DNA of 64,000 nt from Phallusia mammillata (lineage: Eukaryota; Chordata; Ascidiacea; Phlebobranchia; Ascidiidae), in the NCBI GenBank assembly GCA_003260075.1, contig QLIY01000336.1:84454-148453 (forward strand), in the 5' to 3' direction. The stretch's first letter is position 1, and the number at the start of each line of letters is the position of its first letter. Below are positions 23,689-34,724 of the stretch, piece by piece. The notes beneath the pieces were generated by a model, which worked only from the letters and a program-made list of their open reading frames with translations, searched no databases and was not told the origin of the DNA. The position numbers and the translations under genes are program-made.

Positions 23689-23813
23689 GTTTAATTCGAG
23701 ACCATGTGGTGCAAATGACTGCCAAACTTTTGATCGTAAATACGAATACTAATTGTTGGTAATAGTAGGCCTAAGTCTGCTTGCTAATATTTAAACATTT
23801 TGTTCCTGTAATG

Positions 23814-23863
23814 CAGTGGTTCCCAAACTTTTTCGTATTTTTTTCCAAACGGTCCCCTTGCCA

Positions 23864-23864
<1 letters not shown>
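23814..23864. mobile_element. Truncated hAT-like left terminus
   Basis: CAGTGGTTCCCAAACTTTTT is a typical hAT MITE end. The sequence runs straight into the long C run and no right end was found. Confidence 0.5.

Positions 23865-23948
<84 letters not shown>
23865..23948. repeat. 84-bp C homopolymer
   Basis: An uninterrupted run of C from 23865 to 23948, about eight times longer than the other C or G runs in the window. It directly abuts a truncated hAT end on the left and a duplicated 87-bp unit on the right. Confidence 0.95.
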
Positions 23949-23949
<1 letters not shown>

Positions 23950-24131
23950 CCTCGGCTAATAGCTACGGAACTCATTGCGCTCACGGTATATTACACAGTA
24001 GGTTAAATAGAGTCGCCTGGTTTGAAATATTGCGGCCCCCCCCCCGCCTCGGCTAATAGCTACGGAACTCATTGCGCTCACGGTATATTACACGGCAGGT
24101 TAAATAGAGTCGCCTGGTTTGGAATATTGCG
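23949..24131. repeat. Direct duplication around a C9 run
   Basis: The left copy is 23949-24035, the C run 24036-24044 and the right copy 24045-24131 (87 bp each). Three or so bases differ. Confidence 0.9.
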
Positions 24132-25248
24132 ATTTTACCAAAGCCACAGGAGAAACACATATTTTCGATCGATTCACACCGGGAATAATTTACAATCGAT
24201 GACTGTCGATGGGAAAAAACACGATGATGGCAGACGTCACGCGCCGGTGGGGGGTAGCTGTGAATTTTTAATAGAAGGCGGTCGATGACAGTGTGCGTTA
24301 ACGGTTCGTACGGTGTTAAGGGTCTGTCCTAATGAGCACACTTGTGGTTCCGAATAGCCGCCCATAGGTTAGGCTGGTATTACCAAAAATATGTGTTCGC
24401 CGTATTTAAAAAAAATGCTTCCAATCATTGCGGTGCTAAGTGTTAGGCGAATGTTGATTACAATTAATAAACTAAACAGACTATTTGTGAGTATAGGCTA
24501 AAAGTTTGCTTGAAATGAAAGTTGTGAAAAAAGTTATGAAATATAAAAGACAAATTATTGCAGTTGAGGTATTCGAGTGCGTCACATTCATGTATGTTTT
24601 GAAAAAAAGGTTTGTTTCGGTCTGATCTGAAGTCTGAACTCTGAACTGAACTGTGAAACACGATCTCGATCAAATTGTACTATATACCTTGCGGGCGTTG
24701 CGGCAAACACGTTCTTGTGTTTTCCCTACAGTCATTTTAGGTTTTACTTTAGGAAGTGGAAAGGTTTGGCGCTGTGTTAGTTTGTTTTCTAGATACCATG
24801 TGGATTTAGTTTAGCACAAATATGCATGTTCTGTTTGAAGTTGCGATTTTTAAATTTATCAAATAATTAAAAGAAAAAAAGATTATCTGTCAATCTGACC
24901 TACTAAATTAAGTAGGATAACAGTTATCCCATGTACCGTATTTGCTTAAAAAAGCAACCAAAATTAGGACATACATTTTCAGGGAATAGTTTGTTGGAAA
25001 CAAGTATATAAGGAAGCATTAACAAAGGCAACTGAAGAAAGAATAAATTTGCAGATATTGAGTGACATGAATTTTATTTAAACTGCCACGGCAAGAAATC
25101 ATTTCACTAAAATGCCAACACAACAATCAGCTGACAGCTCAAACCATTTTTGCACCAAAAGCCATATTAGATTGTAATTTACAAATCTGAATACTTTTTG
25201 AAGGTAGTTGTGAGTATATGTAGGCCAAATAGAGTTTACTAGAGCAAC
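24132..25248. other. Intergenic, no feature recognised
   Basis: AT-rich sequence with no supported exon, repeat boundary or RNA gene. Confidence 0.5.
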
Positions 25249-25695
25249 ATGTTTTTGACTGTGCTTAACATGGCACGTGGAAGATTTCATGGTGACCGAT
25301 GGTGGAAAGTCATGCGATTGAAAGAGCAGTGCCAACACTATCTAAAGCGCTCACTGAGAAATCGTTGTGGAGTGGCTTACAGGCATTTGCGCCGAGCATT
25401 GATCCATCAAACGAAAGGAAGACGACTTAAAATGTATGCAACAAATATACTTCGGAACCAAAGATTGGAAGCTGCTTGTGATGAACATGAAATAGGACAT
25501 AGAAGATTCAAGCGAGGACTCAACAAATCTGGTGTCACTTTAAACCAACATATGCTAAACATTTTGTCCATGTATGAGCCACGTACATTTGAAAGGCTTG
25601 TTGAACTAGCTGAAAGAACTGAAATTGAAACTGTTCGTGGTGTCCACGAACCACTGCCTGAAAGACGTTTTAGTGCAAACAAAATCAATATTTAG
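25249..25695 (+). CDS. MRPL20: Mitochondrial large-subunit ribosomal protein bL20m
   Basis: A single exon of 148 aa, the usual length for MRPL20 (about 149). It starts MFLTVLNMARGRF, similar to other animal orthologues; Met8 is an alternative start. The body has the bL20 pattern: a basic first half rich in Arg/Lys (RNRCGVAYRHLRRALIHQTKGRR, shown in part) followed by helices with LNQHMLNILSMYEP. It binds 16S rRNA during assembly of the mitochondrial 39S subunit. PAM starts only 182 bp downstream on the same strand. Confidence 0.9.
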   Translation: MFLTVLNMARGRFHGDRWWKVMRLKEQCQHYLKRSLRNRCGVAYRHLRRALIHQTKGRRLKMYATNILRNQRLEAACDEHEIGHRRFKRGLNKSGVTLNQHMLNILSMYEPRTFERLVELAERTEIETVRGVHEPLPERRFSANKINI

Positions 25696-25877
25696 ATATT
25701 GCCTTACTTATGTCTTGGATTCTATCTTAAATTGAGCCTCCATTATTGTGTGTTGTCAAATTAAGTAAACACAATTTCTCTGACTATGACTTTGTTTCAT
25801 AATGTGATAGGATGTGTTTTGTGTAGATTTTAAGCAAAAATAGTCAATGTTGCCTAAAAAGTGAGGAGAGCAACATC

Positions 25878-28800
25878 ATGCATTTTTTTGTGTTTGTGTT
25901 CATTTCATTGCTGGTGTCCACACAATGTCAGTCCTTGCTGGACTACCTTAACCTTGCAGCAGAAAGGGAACTGGAATTGTATGAATATGAGCAGAGCCGA
26001 AGAGCTCATAGAAGTGCAAGCCAAGCCAATTTCAAACAGGAAAAGGAGGATAAGAATTGTCCAGCAAGCAAAACTACATACACTGGCACAGACACAGCAT
26101 CTGTAGATGTTCGATTTCCAAAGGCATCAATTAAAAGTGTAAGTACACATTGGATGGGGCATTGTGCACATAATTTATTATCATTATTTGGCATAAACAA
26201 CTCACATACATATACAAGTACCAACAGTGCTCCAAAGTGTAATAACAACTGACATGATAAACCTTATGATTAACCTACCCCCTTATGCTTAAAAATGCCA
26301 CCAAAAGAAGTTAATTTTTTTTCTTAACTAGTTTAAAACATTTTACTGCACATGTGTTCAAACTTTGTTACTTGTGTAATTTTTATTTGCTGACACTAGT
26401 TACCTCACCCCCCCCCCAACAGTGCTCCAAAGTGTAATAACAACTGACATGATAAACCTTATGATGAACCTACCCCCTTAGCTTAAAATTCCATCCAAAG
26501 AAGTTACTTTTTTTCTAGTTTAAAACATTTTACTGCACATGTGTTTAAACTTTGTTACTTGTGTGATTTTTATTTGCTGACACTAGGAAGCTCTTTTCAC
26601 CCTGTACTCAGATCGAAACATAAAGCTTATTGTAACAGTTCAAGAGCACATAGGCGGATCATTTCAAAAATAAAATTTCCATTTCTTATGTTTTTAGGAT
26701 GATGCTTATTTGTGCACATCATTCCCTGTGCCCTACAAAGGTGAAACTAGTTATGTAGGTAAGTAAAATCTTGATGATCACTTTGATAGTCAATTAGGGA
26801 GACGATGTATTAAACAAATATTTTATCCTAACCTTACAGTTGGATTTACACCACAAGCTACAATGGATTCATCTCATCATATGCTTGTGTTTGGATGTGA
26901 AACACTTCCTAACGACAAACCCTACTGGTATGAAATCAATGCCTGTAATATGTTTCTGGTTTGTTCAGTTACTTAGGAAATTAATAACTAACACTATTTT
27001 TTCAAACTATTAAGAATTAAACAAAAGTTGGTCGTTTGCATTTTTTATTCATGGTTTTGTGTGACATCACCTTTGTAAAACGTCTCGGCGTCTAAATTTG
27101 TGTGTTTGGGAAATTTTGAAAAGGTATTTGTAAGCAATAAGGATGTTGTTGTTAGTAGTTTGACAAATGTACAATATTGATAATGACAAATATCTTTAAA
27201 AAAAAGAAAAAAATAATATTGTAGGTAATCTTTGGTAATATCCCAAGTAATTTTTACTCTCAGAGAAACAATATTTAGACCGTTTTTTTGTTGACATGCT
27301 TGTCACCCTGATCATCAAATTGACTAGAGTGGGAAATTGTTAGTTATGATACAATTTATGCAATTTTCTTTTTCTTCAGGCAATGTGGAATGGGCCAGGT
27401 GTGTCGTGGCAGAAGGCACACTCTCTACGCATGGGCAAGAAATGCTCCTCCACTGGAGCTACCACCTGACATTGGTTACAAGTATGTTAAATATCATAGT
27501 ATTTTTTTTCAAACTTCTTATAGTTTGCTTGTTGTGCACACTGTTGCAGCATTGTTGGGAAATTATGTTCCAGCACTTCATGACAGATATACAAGCAAAT
27601 CTTTATTTTTAGGATCGGCAAGTCTGCAAATATTAATTATCTTGTTGTGCAAATTCATTATGCTCATCGACTTCCAGCAAATCAGTATGACTGTTCTGGG
27701 GTTACTGCTTCAGTTACTCTTCAAGCGTGAGTTATGTTTTCTTTAACAGGGAATAAAAAATCAACAAAAAAGCTTTTTTAAAGATTGTATCAAATCTTTT
27801 GTGGTGTTGCATGTCAAACCGTTTTTTTGTGAAGTATAACCTGATGTCAGAATGAGTGCAACTTTTTACAGACAAAAATATTTTGCTGGTATCTTTCTGC
27901 TTGGCGCACCTTACATCAAGATACCTCCCCACTCAAACACCTCAGTTGATGTCAGCTGTGTGAACTTCGTTAATACACCTTTGCATGTTTTTGCTTTTCG
28001 TACACATGCCCATGGTCTTGGTGAGTCCATTTGTAAACATATGTATTATATTTTGTTTTCTTTATGAATTTACATTATGGTTTCCAAGGGTATAATGGCT
28101 GTTGTCGTTTTGCTGCTGATTTTAGATTGCAATGTGGTTACCAAATGGCTCTGTGGGAAACATTTGTAGCTCTTCATAGTGTTCTAATTGCAGGCACAGT
28201 CATCAGTGGGTATAGGGTCCGCAATGGTCGATACAAAATGATTGGAAAAGGAAATCCCCAGTGGCCCCATGCATTTTACACTAGAGTTGGTGGGACCATT
28301 GATTTGGATATTGATGATATACTGTTGGCCCGATGTGATTATTCCAGCAACAAAGAAACTGTAACTTCAGCTGGGTAAGGATTTTACAATTAATAATACA
28401 CAGAAATCGGTGTGGTGGTTTTCTAAAGTCAGCTTGTTAAAATTGTTACAGTACGTTGTAGTTTGTGAACACCTGGTTTTTTAGTAAACCCTGGTGGCCA
28501 AGTGTCTTTGTTGGTTACAGAATGGGTGGTAATGATGAAATGTGCAATTTCTACATGATGTACTATACAACAAGCAGTGCGGTAGCCAACTCTGAACTAA
28601 GTTGTTGGGGTGATAAGCATGAAGCAGCGTTTCCAGAAGGCGCAGATGATTTAGCCCCATTTCCTGGGTTTGCAGGCCAGGGTAAGGTCATGTTACCTTT
28701 AAAAACTTTCAGAATGAAATGGACTAACAAAGCTTTCTAATCTGCTTGTCACAGATTCAATTAATGCAATAGCCAGTGGCAAGGTCCCCATTCCACAGGT

Positions 28801-31800
28801 GCCAGACACTCATGGACACCATCACCACCACCAAGAGGAGCAGGCAGAAACATCACTTGCTGCTGAATTACAAGAGAAACTTGAGGAAGAAACAGAGACA
28901 CCACAGAAGACAAGCGAAGATATTCACCTTGGTTAGCTGGGTGACCTTTGTGGCTTGTTGAATGCATTAATGGTGCATGACGTTCAGTATGCCTAAAATA
29001 TTTAGACAAAAAGCTTTTTCATGACTTCTTTATTTGGTTGTGTTTTTACATTTTTAAATTATCAGCAAAATGGGTATTGTAATAACTTATGAATGAACCT
29101 TTTATAATATACCACATGCCCTGATGTTAACTGTTCATTCTTTCCTTTGAATGAGTCTTTTGATCTTGTCCTGATTCAGTGCATATTTTCTTTCTTTTTG
29201 TTAAATATTTAATTTGACTTTAAACCTTTTTGAGGCAGTTTTTGTGCTTACCAGTTTTAAAACTCATCTACCCAAAGTTTGCATGAACTAACAAGGGGCA
29301 TGACTGTGTCATATTGCTTGTGTGTTTTGTTATGTTATGCATGTACATGTTTTTGTTCTGTGATAATGGCTTTGCACTTTTACAACATTTAGAGTTGCAG
29401 TAAGTATTTTTTATGTCACAATGTTTTTAGATTACTATTTTTGTACTGTGGGATCTGTTGCTGTTTGCACATCCAATATTATTTCATAAGATCAAGCTTT
29501 GGTTATTGCACTTGTTCTTTGCCCACTGTTACTATTTTGCCTGAGCATGTTTTTGTTTAGTACAAGCTTACCCTCTGCATGTTAACTTGCATTTCGAATG
29601 TCTTGTGAAGCTTGATCCTTATACTGGCAGTATGTTTCTTACATTCATTGTTTTGCACAGCTTCAAACTGTCTGATCTGTTGCTAAAGCTGTGCAGTAAT
29701 CATAACCCTAAAATATACATGGATTTCTGGGTAACCTAGAACTATAAATCTTGTATAATTGACCACAAACACACAATTTACAGTTGGCAACATAAATTGG
29801 TCAGACAAGGCTTCAACACCTACTTTAGGTCAAGTGGGTGGTGTAGCTGTGGATTCCAGTGGATATGTTCATGTTTTTCATCGTGCTTACAGAAGGTAAT
29901 GTAGATAATTAATCAACAGTATATTGACAGCAAAGTTACTTTTTGTAGTACAGTATCATAAGCTGGCACCATAGATGTCGTTATTTCAAGATGCGAATGT
30001 TTGTAAAATTATTACAATATTTAAAGTGTTTTGTGCTGTGGCTTGTTAAAAAGGCAGTTACACACAAGTTTTACCAACATTACAAAACTATCAGTAAAAG
30101 CTTTAGCCCCCCCCCCGATATGTTCATGTTTTTCATCGTGCTTACAGAAGGTAATGTAGATAATCAACAGTATATTTACAGCAAATGTATTTTTTGTAGT
30201 ACAGTATCATAAGCTGGCATCGTAGATGTCGTTATTTAAAGATGTGAATGTTTGTAAAAATTATTGCAATATTTAAAATGTTCGTTCTGGCTGTGGCTTG
30301 TTAAAAAAGCATGTACACAAGTTTTACCAACATTACAAAACTATCAGTAAAAGCTACGCATCTCGAGGGACTGATTGACCATATGACTCATATGCTCTGA
30401 ACTGGATACCTAGACTGACGTGCTATAAAAAATCTTGAATTATTCATTGCACTGTCAGATATGGTTGTTTGATTTTAGCTGGGATGGAACATCATTTGAC
30501 CCCCCCCCCCATGGTGTAAGCCTAGATCACCATAACAACGTTTGGCTGACTGATGTTGGAATGCACCAGGTCAGTAAAATATGTGAATCTGTGACTTGTG
30601 AGTACAAGACTACAAGACAGGAAACGTTTACATGCATTTAAAACGTGTTTTAAAAATCCGGTGCAATACTTAAAATGATACTAAACCCTGCACTCCCCCC
30701 CCCCTGCACCAGGTCAGTAAAATATGTGAATCTGTGACTTGTGAGTACAAGATTTGTACATTTTCCGTTTTAATGTCGGTCAGGAAACGTTTACATGCAT
30801 TTAAAACGTGTTTTTAAAAAGCCGGTACAATAGTTAAGATGATACTAAACACTGCACTTTTGTGGATGTTTAGGTTTTCAAATATCAGTATGGCGGGGGT
30901 GCCCGATCTCTTTTGACGCTGGGGGTAAGAATGGAACCTGGAAATGATCGTTCACATTTCTGTAAACCAACTGATGTTGCCGTGGACCGCGACGGTAATT
31001 AAAGACAAATATAGTAATCGGTACTGGCTAGACTCCGTAATGACCAACAAGGAACTCTAACTAAAGCTCAACTACTGTAGGCATTTTGTTGTTGTAACAT
31101 TTTTTGTAATTCTTGCAGGAACAATTTTCGTTTCGGATGGTTACTGTAACGGACGTGTGGTAAAATTTTCGGCAAATGGGGAATTTTTAAAATCGTGGGG
31201 AAGGATGTCTAGGCAAGGTAAGGCGATTATACGCACGCCATAAGAAGCATGTAACGTACAAAACCAATTACACTCCCCTTTTCCAGTTGTCAACCCACCA
31301 CCTGGAGTATTTAATGTCGCACACAGTATAGCGCTCGTCCAAAACGAGCAACATGTATGTGTTGCTGACCGGGAAAATGGACGGATCCAGTGCTTTACTA
31401 AAGAAGGTCAACTGATAAAAATCATCGAAAATCATCCAGTGATTGGACAAAGCATTTACGCCATCTCATATAGCGACGTTGATGGTAAATTACCACGCAA
31501 CTTGCAAACGTTAAAAAATAAGTGCGAAAATAAAATGAATATGTTGTTTGTCTATTCTTTTTATAGATCTATTGTTTGCCGTTAACGGACCTCCTTCCAA
31601 CGGGGTAAAAACATCTGGTTTCAGCATTCGGTATGAAACGGGCGATGTGCTTGACAGTTGGGAACCGTCAAAATCTATTGACTTGTCTTCGCCCCACGAT
31701 GTGGCTGTGTCACCTGATGGAAACAAAGTAAATAATGACCAACTGTAGTTTAACCAGACTTGATTGCAAATGACAAAGCCTACAATGGCAATTGATGATG

Positions 31801-34724
31801 AACCCTTGTAGGTTTTTACGGTACTTGTGCCGTGGACGTAACGATGTTGATTCACTAAACAACTTGTTTGCTCCTACACTAATGCCCTGTGTTTCGGTTC
31901 ACACCCTTCTATTTTGACAATACGGTTTGTTCTATTTTGGAATTTCTGAATTTTTAGGAATCCGTTGCTGACCCCCCCCCCCTTGATTCACTAAACAACT
32001 TGTTTGCTCCTACACTAATGCCCTGTGTTTTGGTTCACACCCTTCTATTTTTGACAATACGGTTTGTTCTCGAATTTCTGAATTTGTAGGAATCCGTTGC
32101 TGACAAAAACTAGCGGCAAAACGTCAGTTGTACAAATGGTTCCAGACAGATGTTTGGACTTCTTAGAACCGCAAAAGTTTTTAGTTCGAATTTTTCTTAT
32201 CAAATTTGTTATTTTTAACACTAAGTAAACATTGCATTTTTCAGCTGTACGTTGGTCAGTTGTCACCACACAAGGTTTACCAGTTCGAAGTTTCCTCACT
32301 TAAAGAAAATCCAGTTGTAACTGCTCCTTCCATGGAGGTCAGGGGGCGGGAAGAAGTGCCACTAATCAGTGCAGACCTCGACACAAATTCGGATGAAACC
32401 ACAAACCTGGAAGAAATTAAGCGACCAGTCGATGAAACCGAAGTTCAGTCACCAGGCACCATTACTACGTCGGATCAAGAGGTAATCCAGGAAGAAAACA
32501 ACAAACCAAAAAATGAGATTTCGAATGCAGTGATTAAGGCCAGAAAAGGAGCCATCGAAGCCGAAGACACCAGCGTGAAGGAAAGAGCTTCAAATGAAAG
32601 CGTCAACCCCAATAGCATGGAAGATGCATTTCCTGTCCAAAACGTAACCCCCCCCCCCACCAGCGTGAAGGAAAGAGCTTCAAATGAAAGCGTCAACCCC
32701 AATAGCGTGGAAGATGCAATTCCTGTCAAAAACGCAATTTCAGCTGATGACGGAAATAACAATGCGGTGAAAACTGCAGATTCCACAGCTGACCAAAGGT
32801 TTATTTTGAAAGCAGAGAAAGAGGTATGTTCATGTTGCTATGTTTTGTTGATTAGAGGATTCAGCATTTTGTGTAAACGTGTAAATCTTTGGATTGTAAT
32901 GACCTAAACCACTTTTGTACCAAAGAGTTGTTACATTAAACGTTGATAGTTGTTAGTTTATTACTAAGATTGGCATTGTTACGTACAGAGACAAAATCAT
33001 TGTGTATTTGACTTTGACTAGCACTGCCTTGTTATTGCATGACCATCAATGCGGCCCGCCTCCACAATATATCACTACTTTTTGGCCCGCGTATGCAAAA
33101 ATGTTGCCCACCTTTGACCTAAAGAAATAAAAGTACCCGATATACTTAAACATACGCAGCTATATGTACTTAACCATAGTTGTTTTCTGAAAAACTTAAA
33201 ACAACCGAGCACAAGTAGCCTACTATGTTTATAGGTTTAATCAGGCTTCACTTTTAACTAGTAATGGAATTTTAAAGAAGCTTTGCCCTTTACGTTGCGA
33301 ACAGTAATAACTAAACAAAATCTTCTAAAACTTGTGGTTAACTGGTGTTCCAAACATATTGTTTATCCCGCGCTATATGTTCCATATTTAGCACATACTA
33401 TTGTGACGTTTTGTGTTAGTGTCGTCATCTTATGTGTCACAGTTCGGAAACTAAATTTAGTGTCGATTACTGCCTTAGGACATGGTAGCATGTGTTTTTC
33501 TATACACAGGGCATCTCCAGAAATGTTACGACGGCTGTTGTGGTCGTATTAGTGGCAATTCCCATTTTACTTTTTGGAATTGGACTTTGCTACGTGAGGT
33601 CACGCACACGCCGACTGAGAAAGTATGAAGGTGAATAACTGATTTTTTTGAGCGAATTTAAAATTGTTATTGATAAATTGCTTAATTTTTATTTCGTATT
33701 GTGATTTTTAACAGTTATATGCCGCAATATACTGCTTCTTCGCATTTCAATTGTTTTCCAATATTTTTTGCCTTGTCACGTGAAACAGCTTTGCCTTCAC
33801 ATAAAATGATTTGTTTATAATTTAAAATCTTTTTCTTTTGGACCAAAAACTTATGCGACCGATTGGGCTAAAAACTTATCACCAACTTTAACTTCAAACA
33901 GATTTTCTTGTAGATGGTAATTCGGAAACCGCAGCAAACAAAGCATTTCTGCCGGGAACAGGAAAGCTAAACTTGGGCAAGTTCTTCAACAAGTCCAATC
34001 CCGAACAACAGGGTTTTAAAAGGTTTGGCATTTAAACCGAATTAGCGTCAGGGCAGTGCAATTTACCATCGTTGCCTGACGGTTTTATCTTATTTTGATG
34101 AAATACGTGAACTTTAGTTTTAATTAATCACATTCACATTCATTAGTCTATGACATTTAAATCACTTTAAAATGATAGCCTATATGCTGAGAACCACATA
34201 ATTTGGATTAGGTTAAGCTGTTAAATGTTTTCGACATAAATGGGATTTCAATATTGGTACACTGTTTAACATGTTAAAATGTATAAACGGGTGCAAGTCA
34301 AAATTTGTCAAAAAAAAGCAGACTTTCATTTTAGCACAATGTTTCCATCAGTCAAAAAAATCTAATTTTTCTAAATAATTGTAATTTGTCTAAAATGTTT
34401 TGTAAAAGGGTTTCTAAGAGAAAATAGAACTCATAATTTATCTAAAACACGAATTTAACGTTGTGCGTGATCATTTTTATCAATAATTAAAAATGCGGTT
34501 TTAAAACCCTACTCTTCATTTTCACTGAGTTTATGCACGAAATTCGCCTGTAAATAACATAATCGATAAAAACTATCGATTTTACAAGGCTATTGTTTTG
34601 ACGCAGAGTAAAAACCGTTGATGATGGCGCTGATGATGAGGTTCAAACCGACGAAGAGCCTGATATTGAATCACAGGCACCGGATTATACGCCTCAGGAA
34701 TATCATGACGAGTCTTCGAAATGA
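25878..34724 (+). CDS. PAM: Peptidylglycine alpha-amidating monooxygenase, bifunctional, membrane form
   Basis: Nineteen exons join in phase to 1000 aa: 25878-26138, 26698-26758, 26840-26927, 27380-27481, 27613-27726, 27872-28020, 28194-28374, 28521-28681, 28755-28931, 29784-29895, 30479-30569, 30874-30994, 31119-31217, 31287-31484, 31567-31727, 32245-32823, 33510-33630, 33914-34022 and 34607-34724. A signal peptide is followed by the copper monooxygenase PHM: CuA ligands H120, H121 and H186; CuB ligands H254, H256 and M326. A linker carries HGHHHHH (392-398). The PAL domain follows with zinc histidines in HGVSLD, AHSIAL and PHDVAV. An acidic juxtamembrane stretch, a TM helix (about 893-913) and a cytosolic tail complete it. 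PAM converts Gly-extended peptides to alpha-amidated hormones in the secretory pathway. A C run at 30500 replaces about 40 expected PAL residues, and exon 16 holds an in-frame duplication. Confidence 0.96.
26219..26587. repeat. Direct duplication around a C10 run in PAM intron 1
   Basis: The left copy is about 26221-26407, the C run 26408-26417 and the right copy 26418-26587. The copies differ by substitutions and small indels. Confidence 0.9.
29862..30356. repeat. Direct duplication around a C10 run, containing a PAM exon end
   Basis: The left copy (29862-30106) contains the last 34 bp of PAM exon 10 with its donor. The C run is 30107-30116. The right copy (30117-30356) repeats that exon end and donor, creating a decoy exon fragment. 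Confidence 0.9.
30500..30510. repeat. C11 run inside a PAM coding exon
   Basis: The run lies between codons for WDGTSFD and HGVSLD and reads as three prolines. No flanking duplication is seen here; conserved sequence is missing instead. Confidence 0.9.
30562..30860. repeat. Direct duplication around a C10 run, containing a PAM exon end
   Basis: The left copy is 30562-30694, the C run 30695-30704 and the right copy about 30705-30860. The right copy repeats the last 8 bp of exon 11 plus its GTCAGT donor. Confidence 0.88.
31848..32103. repeat. Direct duplication around a C11 run in a PAM intron
   Basis: The left copy is 31848-31971, the C run 31972-31982 and the right copy 31983-32103, with a short indel difference. 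Confidence 0.9.
32569..32733. repeat. In-frame coding duplication around a C11 run in PAM exon 16
   Basis: The left copy is 32569-32647, the C run 32648-32658 and the right copy 32659 to about 32733. Both copies encode [16 protein letters not shown]. They differ at several bases ([10 protein letters not shown] versus [10 protein letters not shown]). Confidence 0.92.

Noticed and set aside
23784..24056. Long proline or glycine homopolymer reading frames over the C84 run
   Set aside because: They are simply the translation of a C or G homopolymer and have no splice or homology support.
33030..33120. hAT right-end-like sequence (GCGGCCCGCC...GTTGCCCACCTTTG)
   Set aside because: No matching left end or target duplication could be found, so it is at best a degraded fragment.
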